Assembly (NCBI GenBank): GCA_007449985.2
Contig: VIIQ02000078.1
Span: forward strand, 248,001 to 312,000
Direction of reading: 5' to 3'
DNA length: 64,000 nt
DNA from: Desmodesmus armatus
Lineage: Eukaryota > Chlorophyta > Chlorophyceae > Sphaeropleales > Scenedesmaceae
Each line of letters begins with the position of its first letter. Positions within the stretch are counted from its first letter, which is position 1. Below the pieces are notes generated by a model that saw only the letters and a program-made list of their open reading frames with translations, ran no database searches and had not been told where the DNA came from. A program made the translations under genes and the position numbers. This document shows, one piece after another, positions 39,901-53,100 of this stretch.

Positions 39901-42311
39901 GTAGCATTTTTTCCCATGGTGTGCCTAGCATTATGACTTCATACATCTCAAGCGGCACTTCCTCCCGCTGGAGAGACTTCAATCCAGCAACCTCTGGCCG
40001 CTTTGCTTTTTCCCCTTTGGTTTTGGAGTTGTGCTGTTCTTGTGTGGTTTTGATTGCAAGAGCTTCCCAAAGAGAGCTCTCTTCACGTATGATTTGAGTT
40101 GTTCAGATTTGGTTCTGCTTCACTTCAGCCAAGTGCCTGCCTTTTGTTTACCTCAACCTCTTGCAGCTGTGCGTCTGGAGTGACTGCCAGCGACTGCATA
40201 TGCAGCCTTTAGGTCTTGTGCTGGCCTTTGTGTGTCTACTTAGTCACCCTGCTGGGCGCATGCACACAACGTCTGTCTAGTTCTTTTGTGGCTCACTGTC
40301 CTGAATTCTTACACACTGCCATTGCATGGCTGCACATCCAACAGGGAATCTGCATCTGTGACTGGCAGGTTCGACCTGTCAGGTTGCCCCTGCAAGGGGC
40401 ACATCACTACTAGAAAGTTCTTGCTGTTTGTTGGGTGTCTGTGGGCTTCAAGCTTGGCTGGAAGGTTCAATTACCATCCCACTGCATCTGACCCAAGGGG
40501 CTCTATATCTGATGCTGAGGCAAGCGGGAGCAGTTCGGCATGTGTGAGATGCTGTTGTAGGTGTCTCGGCTCGAGGCATGTATCGCGCATGTGGTTTGTG
40601 CATTGTACACAGAGAGCACGCGGTATCAAAGCCGTTGTACAAGTGGTACTTGGTGTGAGGAGAGCAGTGTACAGGACTGGTCATGGCTTGCACTGAGCCA
40701 CAAGAAGTTGTGGGGGTGACACCGTTGTGAAGTCCACCCCCTGCACAATGATGGGTTCATACCGCACTGCTTGTTGTGGGAAGCACTTTGACATTGTGGG
40801 GATGCAGTTGTGATGTTCATGTCAGTTCGGTTCTATTGTTGGCAGGATGGGTTGGTATGTGCTCAGCACGCACACCATAGGTTGTTTTGCCAGAGTGCTG
40901 TAGAGAGGGTCTTGTGGTTGGGTATTGCGTCGTGTGCTGCTGGTTGCATGGAGTTTGCTTATATGGGGACCCCCACACATGCAAGAGCAAGCGGTGCCAC
41001 CAGTGTTTGCTGCAGTGTGGCTGTCATTTGCAGTTGCACAGTGTGTGAGCATTCAGAATGTGCAGCAGGTCATCAGCCAAGTTGAACGTTTCCATGCCAA
41101 GGGTTGCAACCTACAATTGTAGTAAGATCGCAGAGGCTGAAGCATGCCAAGGGTTGAGATCCTGGTGACCCACTAGTTTTTTTTGACAGCTCAAATGTGC
41201 GCGGCGCCTTTACATGATGCCACACCATGGCACCAAGAGAGTTGCTGGCGAAGTGTGACGCCAGCCAGCATGGTGTGACTTTGGGTCAGGCCAATACCAC
41301 CCTTCACACGCCGTTGTTTGTATCACCACTTATAAATAACATTACCCTCGCCAAACAATTGTGCCAGCACTCACAGGGGACAGGGGATATCACAACCTGT
41401 GAAGGGTTTTGCACTAGGGTTGTCGACTGTTGTGCGCTGCAACACATGCATGTGCTTGCTGCCAGCATGCCCAACATCTCCTGCTGATGCAGTTGCCACC
41501 CCCAAGTGCAACGGCACCATGCTTTGCTTCTTCACCACACAGGCGCAGCCCAGCGGCCACTCCACACCCTGACTCAGGCTAGGGCCGCCAACAGAGATAT
41601 CCGGCCAAAAACTGTGCAGGAAGAGCACGATACACCAGTCCAAACACAGTGGTGCCGTCGGCCAGATGTATGGGCCAACCGGCGGTTGATTCTCTTACAG
41701 ATCACCTCACCATCACAGTGGTGGCTTGAGATCAAGCCGGATTTCGGACCGGCCCTTCTTCCCACGCCCAATCCTACCCGCACCAAACTCTGTAGATTGC
41801 CTGCTTCACCGCCAAACAACGGGAGGCTGCGTTCCCGCTGCTTCTGGCATTGCAAAAGGTGACACAACAAGCTGCTTTGGGCTCGCCACTGCCAGTGCCT
41901 CCCTCATGGTCAGATCCTGGGTCACTACACCGACAGTAGCTGCACACAAGCCCAGGCTGCCTGCATGTGCCTGCATACAACAGCAGCATCTGTGTCAGGG
42001 TGCGCGCAGGGTGGCTAGACACAGTGTGGGACGGCTGCTGTGATTTTCAAAGGAATTCAAAATCCGGCAGTCAATTTCAGAATGCACCTCTGTTTTGGAA
42101 AAGCTTCCCACCGATGCAGTGACTGGAAGAAACAGCAACTGTACCAACACGACAGCCAGCTACTACAGACATGTAATTGCCTGACAGTGTTCAACACCTG
42201 TCAACGCACCTGCCCACCAGTGAATACCCGTACCCCACAAATTATACGCTCCACCAAGTCCATTAGAGTATTATTAGGGTGGGGGCTGCAATTGTCTCAT
42301 GATGTTTCCCC

Positions 42312-44267
42312 TCATGGTTGGATCCCACCCACCTGCATGAGGTCCAGATCATTGAAAATCGGCGGGAACTTGGCCCCAGGTGCCCTCAGCAACATCTGAC
42401 CCAGCAGCTGCTGGCACTTCTTCACCGACCACACAGCAGGATCCTCAATGGCCGCCCCGGGGCGCAGCCATGGAGGCCGGGGAGCAATACGCATGGCTAC
42501 TGCTGCTGCACCCTCACAGGGACGGTCCCCCTGCTGCTGCTGCTGCTGCTGTTGCTGCTGCTGGTGGTGCTGTCTGGAAGTTGAGTCATTAGCGCTGGCC
42601 TCAACTGTCGCACTGCCAGCCGCAGCTGATCCAGCAACTTCACTGCCGAAGAGACTGTCAGTCAGCACTGTCTTTTGGTTTGGCAGCAGGCCGGGGTGTC
42701 CTTCATGAAGTGTTGGGAAGGCGGCTGGCAGGCTGTCTGGGCCCTCGTTGTTGGAGTTGTGGGTGCGGGTGACGTCGCAGAGAGCAAAGCTGACTTTGGG
42801 GCCGTCTCGCAGTGCTGCTAGCTGCACTGCGTCACCTGCAAAATCACGACGGCGGTATGTGGTCATCATAATGCACGACAGGATGACCAAGGCATTCGGA
42901 ACGCTGATAGCTAGCCATGAAGCCTGGCTGCACACTTCATGTGCTGCTGGGGCTCCTCAGTTGCCTACTGAATGTTGAACGTCACGATAGAGATCAAGCA
43001 GATTATCTTGGCGCTGCTGCCCCAAGGCACCCCATACGCAGCCAGGCGGGATTGCACGCCAGCAACAGAGCTCTGCATAAGCTACCCTGGAGTACCAGGC
43101 TCTGGCGGCTTCCTGCAGCTTGTTCATGCACTCCTGCTGATTACAAAGCCCACCTTGTGCTTTGCGGATAGTCTTACTAACAGTCAAGTCTACTACACAC
43201 CCCCTTGGTGTAGTACCACGGTAGTGGTGCTAACGCCCAGGTGGCGTCAGTACTGGATCGAACCCTTCCACGTGGTTGGTAGGACTGGTGGAGACATCAC
43301 TGCAGTGATGCTACTGTTCAGCTGCTACACACTTACTGTTGCTGGCATGCTGCTGCTGGGGTACCCCAGCCGGTGGTACTGCCTCCTGTTGCTCTCACCA
43401 AATCCCAACACCTCCCCTCACCAGGCTGGAATCAACACGGAATGACAATTGTGAGCACTCGCAATCGCACAACAGCACCGCGACAATAGCGTTTTGTCGT
43501 CTGCTGCTGAAGTCAGTCATACGCACGTCAGTCCAAGGTACTTGGACAGCTGTCGTCTGCGGAGCTCGTAACCGGTTCCCATTTCCTAAACCAAATGCCC
43601 TCCACAATGACCAAGGCATAACTATATACGCAAGTGAACGTTTGACAGGTGCCTCCGTGGACCTCTCTGACAGCAACAGCAGACGGGTACCCCGGTCACC
43701 GGTGAACGAGTCTGACCTACGGGCAACTTCGTGACTGCTGCTGTAGTGCGAGCGATAGCCCAAAACATCTTCTTACGGGTACATGCTTGCGCTTTGAAGG
43801 GTTGTCGCTTGCTGTTCTCGCGTTCGCCATCGTGCAAGGAAACGGTGCACGTATATGGGTTTGGGGGGTTTTCACACAGGCAGTATGGCGGGATAGGCTT
43901 GCTGCAGTGATGATAGACAAATAGGTCTGCATGTTTTGACGCTTTATTATTTTGCATTGCCGTCCGCATGGCCTGCCTGCATATTTGCTCTCGCAGCACA
44001 AGCACTGCACATATTTCTATCGAACACCATTACAATCCGCATCATCGATTCATTCGTTATCGCCCAGCCCGGGCATGGTGCGGTACTTTTGGGAACGGAA
44101 TGTTGACTCTTTTTTGGCTGTCATGTGTGGAGGTGTGAACTTTGCAACGTATAAAGCTCTCAACCTGAAGGTTTCGATCTAATACTACTTGACAGTACTT
44201 CGGTATGCCACACCTACCATGCTGGACCTCAGCAACAATGTCGAGGTAGTGTAGTGACTGGCCCCAG

Positions 44268-44345
<78 letters not shown>

Positions 44346-47300
44346 CCGATGTCACAAGGCCTGCCGCCAGTGGTGAACCCCAAAGGAGCTGCGGCATCAC
44401 AACCGCCAGGCACCACAGCAGTAAGAAATAAGTAAGTAACTGTGCCTTTTGGAGAGCCACTGGCGTAAGTTGAGGCTCAAGTGGCTGAGCGTGTCTAGCA
44501 TGCTAGACTCTACACACACCCACCTCGGCAGCAGTCTTGAAGACACAAGCAAGGAAGGTGGTCTCCCCGGTAGCAAACAAGAGCTGCCACGGCCAGTGAT
44601 GCGAGTGGCTCGGCCAGACATAGTGGTTGCAAGGAACGCAAGAGGCCACCGGGCCGCTATCTGAAGTGACCAACTGACAGATACACACTGTCCACTGATC
44701 TGCCCAAGCTCTCACTTCAACCCGGCACTAGTAGTGTCCTGACCGCACCTGCTGTGACTGACACTCCCGCACAGAGGTGCAAGTCAAACCAGCACACCAG
44801 GCCATGCATTGCTATTACTGTTACTCAATCAGAACTGCCCAGCAGCCACAAATCTAGCTCAAATTAGACCAGCAGACCCAAGCAGCAGTGTGCCCTGCCC
44901 CTACCTGATGTGACCGACACTCCTTCACAAAGGTGTAGGTCAAACCAGCACACCAGGCCATGCAACTGCCCAGCAGACACGACCTCTAGCTCAGCCTGCA
45001 TCTCCTTGGGATAAGGGGTGCCCAGTGGGCCACAGAAGTCAAAGTCTGCCAGCTTGGCGGGCTTTGTGAGTGGGCGGTGGGGCAGCTGGTGCAGCAGGAC
45101 TGTCTCAGGCTCATCTGACCACCTGCATGTAACAGTAAGAGTAACAGTGACAGTTACAGTAATTGGCTCAGCAAAAAGCTGAGCAACCCACAATGGAGCC
45201 AGAGGCTCATAGGGGACCAGGAAGTAATGGTTGGTGAAGGCAGCAGCACACACATAGACAGTACAGGTCAGCGCAGAGCAGGGTAGGGGTGTGAGGGGGC
45301 GGTGGGGCAGCCGGTGCAGCAGGACTGTTTCCGGCTCATCTGACCACCTGCATGTCACAAAATGTTAAGACAGCAGCACAGATGTGAACAGTACTGATCG
45401 AGGCAAGGGGGCGGTGGGGCAGCTGGTGCAGCAGGATTGATTCTGGCTCATCTGACCACCTGCATGTGACAATCGGTGCAGGCAGCAGCACACACATAGA
45501 CAGAACAGGCAATGTTCTTGAGGCAGAGCAGGGGAGATCTACATGGCAAAAAAGATGGTGCCCAGCGGGGCACAGAAGTCAAAGTCTGCCAGCTTTGCAG
45601 GCTTTGTGAATGGGCGGTGGGGCAGCTGGTGCAGCAGGACCGTTTCCGGATCATCTGACCACCTGCATGTAACAGTTACAGTTACAGTGATTGGCTCAGC
45701 AAGAAGCTGAGCAACCCACAAGGGAGCCAGAGGCTCATGGGGGACCAGAAGATGACGACCGGTGCAGCCAGCAGCACATCCGTAGGCAGTAACAGGTCAA
45801 CGCAGAGCAGGGCAGGGGCGTGAGGGGGCGGTGGGGCAGCTGGTGCAGCAGGACTGTCTCAGGCTCATCTGACCACCTGCATGTCACAATTGGTGCAGGC
45901 AGGGGCACAGCAGTAGACAGAAGAGGCAAGATATTTGAGGCAGAGCAGGGGAGATCCAGATGGCAAAAGAAGATGGTGCCCAGCGGGGCACAGAAGTCAA
46001 AGTCTGTCAGCTTTGCAGGCTTTGTGAGGCGGCGGTGGGGCAGCTGGTGCAGCAGGACTGTCTCAGGCTCATCTGTCCACCTGCATGTCACAAAATGTTA
46101 AGACAGCAGCACAGATGTGAACAGTACTGATCGAGGCAAGGGGGCGGTGGGGCAGCTGGTGCAGCAGGACTGATTCTGGCTCATCTGACCACCTGCATGT
46201 GACAATCGGTGCAGGCAGCAGCACACACATAGACAGAACAGGCAATGTTCTTGAGGCAGAGCAGGGGAGATCCAGATGGCAAAAGAAGATGGTGCCCAGC
46301 GGGGCACAGAAGTCAAAGTCTGTCAGCTTTGCAGGCTTTGTGAGGCGGCGGTGGGGCAGCTGGTGCAGCAGGACTGTCTCAGGCTCATCTGTCCACCTGC
46401 ATGTCACAAAATGTTAAGACAGCAGCACAGATGTGAACAGTACTGATCGAGGCAAGGGGGCGGTGGGGCAGCTGGTGCAGCAGGACTGATTCTGGCTCAT
46501 CTGACCACCTGCATGTGACAATCGGTGCAGGCAGCAGCACACACATAGACAGAACAGGCAATGTTCTTGAGGCAGAGCAGGGGAGATCCAGATGGCAAAA
46601 GAAGATGGTGCCCAGCGGGGCACAGAAGTCAAAGTCTGTCAGCTTTGCAGGCTTTGTGAGGCGGCGGTGGGGCAGCTGGTGCAGCAGGACTGTCTCAGGC
46701 TCATCTGTCCACCTGCATGTCACAAAATGTTAAGACAGCAGCACAGATGTGAACAGTACTGATCGAGGCAAGGAGGCGGTGGGGCAGCTGGTGCAGCAGG
46801 ACTGATTCTGGCTCATCTGACCACCTGCATGTGACAATCGGTGCAGGCAGCAGCACACACATAGACAGAACAGGCAATGTTCTTGAGGCAGAGCAGGGGA
46901 GATCCAGATGGCAAAAGAAGATGGTGCCCAGCGGGGCACAGAAGTCAAAGTCTGTCAGCTTTGCAGGCTTTGTGAGGCGGCGGTGGGGCAGCTGGTGCAG
47001 CAGGACTGTCTCAGGCTCATCTGTCCACCTGCATGTCACAAAATGTTAAGACAGCAGCACAGATGTGAACAGTACTGATCGAGGCAAGGGGGCGGTGGGG
47101 CAGCTGGTGCAGCAGGACTGATTCTGGCTCATCTGACCACCTGCATGTGACAATCGGTGCAGGCAGCAGCACACACATAGACAGAACAGGCAATGTTCTT
47201 GAGGCAGAGCAGGGGAGATCCAGATGGCAAAAGAAGATGGTGCCCAGCGGGGCACAGAAGTCAAAGACTGTCAGCTTTGCAGGCTTTGTGAGGCGGCGGT

Positions 47301-49294
47301 GGGGCAGCTGGTGCAGCAGGACTGTCTCAGGCTCATCTGTCCACCTGCATGTCACAAAATGTTAATACAGCAGCACAGATGTGAACAGTACTGATCGAGG
47401 CAAGGGGGCGGTGGGGCAGCTGGTGCAGCAGGACTGATTCTGGCTCATCTGACCACCTGCATGTGACAATCGGTGCAGGCAGCAGCACACACATAGGTCG
47501 TACAGGTCAACGCAGAGCAGGGCAGGTATGAGCAGTACACATACGTGGTGGTGTCCTGCCGCAGGGTCAACAGCCCCATTGGACGCACCACAGGCCACAG
47601 CCTGTGCAGACAAACTTAGGGTTTAGGGTTTAGGGTGCACCACATGTTTAGGGTTCAGGGTTTTGGATGCACCACAGGTTTTGAAAGCACCACAGGCCAC
47701 AGCCTGTGCAGTCAAACCTGAGGAGATGAAGAGCTGGGACCTTCTCAGACTCGCTGCAGCCTGCAAGTCACTTGCCTGCAGTGCAGGCACACTTGAGTTT
47801 CAAGGGCCAACAACACTGCCTTGAGCAAACACGTGTGTTAGGTAGTACCAAGAGTGAAAGTGTGGTTAGAGACTTGTCCCTTGATGGCCACTCGGGCCTG
47901 ATCAGATAAACATGCACACCTGTATGCATCCAGTGCCCGCATGTTCACTCCTGTCCCTTTGGCCTGCCAATCAGCTGCTGCGCCTTCCGGCCAGCACTCT
48001 TGCTGGGCCTCCGGTTGAATCTCACTCCTGCTGTCACCGTGCAAATCAGACACTGCTCCCGCCTGCTGCTGCTGCTGCTGATGGTGCTTCTGGTGCTGCT
48101 GCAGGTGCAGCACAGCTGGCTGGCCCACACCCTCCCAGCTGTCGACTGTGACGACCTCAATGCCCATGCAGTAGAGCGTGGCGGTTGCAGGCAAGATCTG
48201 GGCCCCTTCGGCTGCCAGAGATGACTTGACTGCCTCAACTAGTCCCAGGACACCATGTCCGATGAGACCTGTGTTGACATGTGTAGGACAGTGCAGGACA
48301 GTGCATGACAGTTATTTTGGGCAGAATCCCACCCTTGGCAATAGCAAGCTAGTCTCAGCTTGTAAGGATTGTGCACTAAAAAGACACAGAGTGATGAGAT
48401 CTCAGCAAAATACGTTGGAAAACACTCCTTGGACACTATGTGTGTGCATGCAAAGCTGCCAGAGACTTGACTGCCTCAACTAGTCCCAGAACGCCATGTC
48501 CGATGAGGCCTGCGATGTAAGGTGCAGGACAGTACAAGGCAGGACAAGGCAAGACATGCAGCTGTCACTGCAGAGGCACTAGCCAGCAAGCGCCAGCTCA
48601 TGATATCCTTGCAGGAACAAAGACGTGAGGGGAAGCTTAGCCCAACACGCTCAGCTCTTGGAGAGCATACTTGGAGACTATACGTGTGCAAGCCTTACTC
48701 GCACTCTCCCTAACCCTCCCACCCATGTTAGGGCACCCACCTGCCTCAAACCAGCCCCTGTGGAAGTTGATGTATCAGGCAATTCAACTGCGCCTCACAT
48801 ACAAGAGTCAGGTGGAAACCCAACATCAGGTTCAACACCCACCCCCAACCAGACTCACTCCCAACAGCCCGAAAGCCTCAAAATCCATCAAACCCGCACC
48901 CCACAACTTTCCCAGCCTCCCCGCATCCAGCTTCCGGGCAGCCCTGCTTAATGTCACCCAAACGTTTCAGTGACAACAGCCAACTTTGAGTGACACAAAA
49001 ACCCTACTCTCTCACACACCCTGCCCAACTCACCTGCATCAAAGACGTCCAGCACGATGACATCAGCACCACCCACAGGCACCTGCTGTCCCCTCCTGCA
49101 GCTCCCTGCATCAGCCTGGACAATGCTCACAACCCCTGCTGCCCCATTGGCTGCTACTGCCATCTGCGCCACTGCCGCCAGAGGTGCTGTGAGTTCAATG
49201 CCTGTCACTGACCCTGCAATCAACCCCCCTCTCAGTGGCTTCTGTCCTGGGTGTTGCGTGTGGGTTGCTGCTGCTGCTGCTTCTGCTGCTGCTT

Positions 49295-49325
<31 letters not shown>

Positions 49326-49506
49326 TGCTGTGACATCAAGAAGAGGAGCTGCTGCAGCACCTGTGGGTGACGGTGCCCTCTGCGCCAGAGGTGCTGTGAG
49401 CTCGATGCCTGTCACTGACCCTGTGACACGCCCTGTGTTCACTTGTCCAGCTGACCCTGTGGCTAATCCCCCTGTCAGTATCTTCTGTCCTGGGGTTTGC
49501 ATGTCG

Positions 49507-49541
<35 letters not shown>

Positions 49542-49902
49542 GACCACATCAACAGGAGGAGCTGCCGCAACACCTGTTGGCGAAGGTGTCTGTGGGATGA
49601 GTGCTGGTGCTGTTCTGTCCAATCCTGGTCCGCCTGTCTCTCCAGCATGTATGGGAGCTGATCCACTCGCTGGTGTTGCTACTGAACATGCACAGCTACT
49701 GACAGAAGTCTTCTCAGATGAAGTGTGTGTCGTCTGAACTGCTGAAAGGGCAGCAGCAGCCAGCAGCGACAGCACCCCACTGCCACACCCCACATCCACC
49801 ACACTGAGCTCCAAGGCGGTGCCGCCGTCGACACCGCCACTGCTGCCAGCTGCCGCTGCGGCCCCAGCACTGCAAGCTGTCTCGCACCCAAGTGACGGCT
49901 GC

Positions 49903-49954
<52 letters not shown>

Positions 49955-50115
49955 GGTGTTTATTTGTGGCGGCTCGTTCCAGGGCTTTGCTGAGGGCTGT
50001 TGCGAAAGCCTGCAGCCGATGCTGGTCTGAGAGCATGGCAAAGTGGCTGTGAGGAAATGAGGGCTCTTGGTGGAGGAGGAAGGAGTAGTCGGCCTCTTGG
50101 AGTGTGAACATGCAC
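42312..50115 (-). CDS. Second methyltransferase-like module of the PRMT9-class protein
   Basis: FAMLSDQHRLQAFATALSKA is followed by a poly-Ala tract and the intact SAM motif VVDVGCGSGVLSLLAAA (50115-49034). VIVLDVFDAG splices to LIGHGVLGLVEAVKSSLAAE and ILPATATLYCMGIEVV (48268-47920). Exon 45122-44905 gives RWSDEPETVLLHQLPHRPL, KLADFDFCGPLGTPYPKEM and GQLHGLVCWFDLHLCEGVSV, the barrel core. Exon 44388-44228 has a Gln25 tract directly before HWGQSLHYLDIVAE, the T/x-H-W loop. Exon 42835-42312 begins GDAVQLAALRDGPKVSFAL. The loop Glu residues are replaced (L-D-V-F-D-A-G-L-I-G-H-G). Confidence 0.8.
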
Positions 50116-53100
50116 CTGCAACACCAAGGAAAGATATTCTTAGTCACCCTTCATGCTTCACAATGGAAACTGCTAGTGCAGGTTGCTAGAAAACAAGCGT
50201 TTGGACTATGTGGCTCACATCATCATCATACAATCATCAAAGGACATGAATTTGCTGCTTTTTGCTCCTATCCCCCAGCAGGGTAGCTAGAGCCTCAAGA
50301 GGCACCAGGAAGGATTTCACAGCAGCTCATCCCGTCACTAATCAAAACATTAGCCAGTAAGTATGGTAAGTACGCACACAGACACCCTAGCACAGCAAGT
50401 ACTGTGTTGAAACAGTACGCAGTACTACAGCATGTATGTGATACGCAGTCACTGCCAAAGAAGTCAGTATCAGAGATATTGAGTAACAGGTATCCCTGCC
50501 ACAGCCCACTTACCTGACAGTGTTATGTGATGCCACTAGTGGATAGATATCATCCTGCTAGTAAGGAACTAATGCGATGAAATAGTATGCAGTACGCCTG
50601 TACGTAGCACACATTTCACCTGCAAGTGAGATAACTGTCAACAAAAGTGCAACCCTGGCACTCACCTAACAGTGTTGTGTGATGCCACAAGTGGGTAGAC
50701 GTCACCCTGCCGCACTGGAAGGCCCCCCGGCAGCCAACACACAGCAGGCTGGTGAGACGGAGGCGCCTGGAAGGCAGGCTGCACCGCGCTACATCCTGTC
50801 ACTGCTTCTGGTAGGTGAGGAAGAATGCCCCTCTGTACTGCAGGTGCTGATGGTTTTTGACTGCTGATGGGTTTTGACGTCAACACAGCATCGCCAGCAA
50901 GATTAGTCAATCCGGTTGGGCTCGACACAGCAGAAGGTGTGCTGTTGTAGCTGCAGCCGCTACCAGCAGCAGATGTATGGCCAGTGCTGCTGCTGTGCAC
51001 ATGGGTGCTGGCACTGCTGGCACCAGCAACAGCAGCAGCAGCAACGCCATCAGGTGCTGCTGTATTGGTGGTGCTGCAGCCGACAGTTGCTTTGCCTGAA
51101 ACCAACTGGGCTCCGCTGCTGCTGTGTGAGGCTGCTGGGTATGTCAACAGCAGAGGTGTAGCTGGCTTGGTGGGGTGGATGCCAGCTGCACTGCTGGTAG
51201 TGGTGTTACTGCTGTCAGCGTTGCTGGTGCTGCTGGTGTGGCTGCTGCTGTTGGGACTGCTGGTTGCTGCTTTGGCTTGCCAGGGACCTGCATGCAACAC
51301 ACGCAAGAAGTAACTGTTTTTGATATCAATCTCAAGCAAAAGTCAAACAATTCAAAACTGCCGACTCTGCGGTTCAGTGCATGTGTGATTCTTTGCAGGT
51401 CAGCGCAGGTGCACTCTACCGTGCCTGAGGGTGGTTGCTGAGCACATGAGCAAGTAAGGGTTGCAGAGAACATGCTGCAAAGAGCTGGACTGCAGAACCC
51501 GGCACATGTGTGTCACCAGGGTACCTGTTGCTGCCGCCACCGCAACTGCTATCATCCAGGTCTTGCACGTTGCACCATGCAGTCAGGATAACTAATTGAG
51601 TGACCTTCCGTGACACTCGAAGCAACTGCCAGTTGTGACTCACAGGCTGTCAACTGTAACAGTAATCAACTGTCTCACCTGCTGTGCTGTAGTTGATGTC
51701 ACCAAAGAGCTGCAGCTCAGCCCAAAACGTCACAGCACACCACGACCCTGCAACATGCCAGCACCACAAGTCAAACACAAGTCAAACACCACATCTCCAA
51801 CAGTCACAAGGACAGCAGCAATGCCGAGACCCTCTTGCGTTCTGCATGGCAGCATGTCTCGTGTTCCAGATATCCTCCACTTGGTGGGACATTGTGTGAT
51901 GACGATGCTGATGTGAACCCTATGCCAATAGAGGTAATCCTGGATTGGCCATCTCAATGGCTGCTGGCTAGCAACATCCTACTGAAACCAACACCCCCCT
52001 TATACACACACATGTGCACATGCACTCATACCTGTTGCATTGAGCTCCATGTCCAGGTGTCGCACAGCGCTCCTGTCCGCCTCTACGTCGGTAAGGGGTA
52101 TGCTCCACACCTCTCTGGGGGCTGACAAGGGGGTGAAGGTGTTGGCATCAAGTGGGCTGGGCAGCGCCTGACTGGGAGTCCACCTGTGGCAGCGGGAGCA
52201 GAAGAGGGGGCAGCGTGTTTGTGTGTATGGTGGTGGGGGGGGGGTAAGAGAGGCAAACCAATCCAGAGGGACGGGTTGACTCATAAGAGAAGGACACAGC
52301 CCAACAGCAAGTAGGCTGGGCAGCTCCTGCCTGGGGGTCCACCCGGTGCCAATGACATAGGAATGGGATAGGAAGAGGGGGCCACAGATCCAAGTAAGGC
52401 ATTGCGTGTGTGTGAGAGAGGGGGGGGGGCAATTTTCCAAAGAGAAACAATAAGAGGGGTGACTGATAAGAGAAGAATGTGTTGGCATCAAGTGGGCTGG
52501 GCACCGCCTGACTGGAAGTCCACCTGGGGCGGTAAGAGCGGATGAGGACGCCATAGACCCGAGTAAGGCAGGGTGTGTGAGAGAAAGAGCGAGCCTCAAT
52601 GCCCCACAGTTTGGTTAGGGGCAAGGGGCAAGTGATAGAGAAGAACAAGAGGCAGAGGTGTGACTGATAAGGGAAGGGCGGTGTCGGCATCAAGTGGGCT
52701 GGGCAGTGCCTGACTGGGGGTCCACCTGGGGCAGTGATAGGGTAGATGCGTTGATGCAGACACCAGCAACGCAGGAGCACAGAAAGTGAGTGAGGGAGGC
52801 ACAGTTTCATGGGGCAACCAGTAGCAATACAGGCACAAAAAATGCAAGCAAGAGTGCTATAAGGCCGGCACTGATCCCCGCAATGCACAACCCTGTACCT
52901 GTAGGCATCCATAGCCGTCAAGTCCAGCCGAACCACACCTCCCCTGACGTCCTCCCTGCCGTCGCCGCTGCCGCTGCTGCCGCTGCAGCCGCCATGGCCG
53001 CTGCTGCCGCTGCCGTTGCCGCCGTTGCTGCCACTGCTGCCGCCGCCGCCATTGCTGCCACTCGACACCCCTGCCACCTCCACCCCTGCCACCTCCACCT

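Larger units (their letters stand above)
36145..42311. other. Six-kilobase region without a recognisable gene
   Basis: Strongly G/T-rich on the plus strand to about 41.2 kb, resembling the sense-strand composition of the kinase introns. Open frames up to 216 codons occur (37478-38128 +, 37347-37862 -) but show no family motifs, and one runs through a dispersed repeat. Contents seen: a short direct duplication with GGGACTGTGGTGACCATC at 36613-36705, a paired GTGACAGGGG motif at 37421-37455, family C copy 4 (38048), a degenerate family A piece (39095-39200) and a family A copy (39741). Confidence 0.5.
44906..47520 (-). repeat. Fifteen-copy array of one PRMT exon's acceptor and 5' end, including 316-bp tandem units
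   Basis: The motif ACATGCAG|GTGG(T/A)CAGATGAGC occurs 15 times between 45121 and 47460. It marks the acceptor and start of the exon encoding RW(S/T)DEPE. Between about 46069 and 47370 the array is four nearly identical units of exactly 316 bases. Each unit holds two exon-start copies: a short one (RPLASI) and a longer one reaching FDFCAPLGT. Left of 46.0 kb the copies are older and more diverged. Only the lowest-coordinate copy (45122-44905) is a full exon with donor. Family B repeats interrupt the array at 45127 and 45665. The recurrent 72- and 112-codon frames in the array are shadows of this exon. Confidence 0.93.

Noticed and set aside
40360..40420. GCAGGTTCGACCTGTC, resembling a tRNA T-arm B box
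   Set aside because: No cloverleaf could be drawn around it: A box, acceptor stem and anticodon arm are missing.
41227..41487. 86-codon Cys-containing plus-strand frame
   Set aside because: It reads protein-like but has no recognisable family, partner exon or homologous motif, so it was not annotated as a gene.
42972..43445. 157-codon plus-strand frame with hydrophobic stretches
   Set aside because: It lies inside a PRMT intron on the opposite strand and shows no recognisable domain. Hydrophobicity comes from CTG-rich sequence.
46069..47370. Repeated 72- and 112-codon open frames on both strands, looking like a small-protein gene family
   Set aside because: They are shadows of the 316-bp tandem units. 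Their recognisable part (DEPETVLLHQLPHR) is the start of the PRMT barrel exon, and they cross splice sites.
45121..47460. Regularly spaced near-identical repeats resembling a CRISPR array
   Set aside because: Repeats are hundreds of bases long, carry eukaryotic splice sites and exon code, and there are no cas genes. The genome is eukaryotic.
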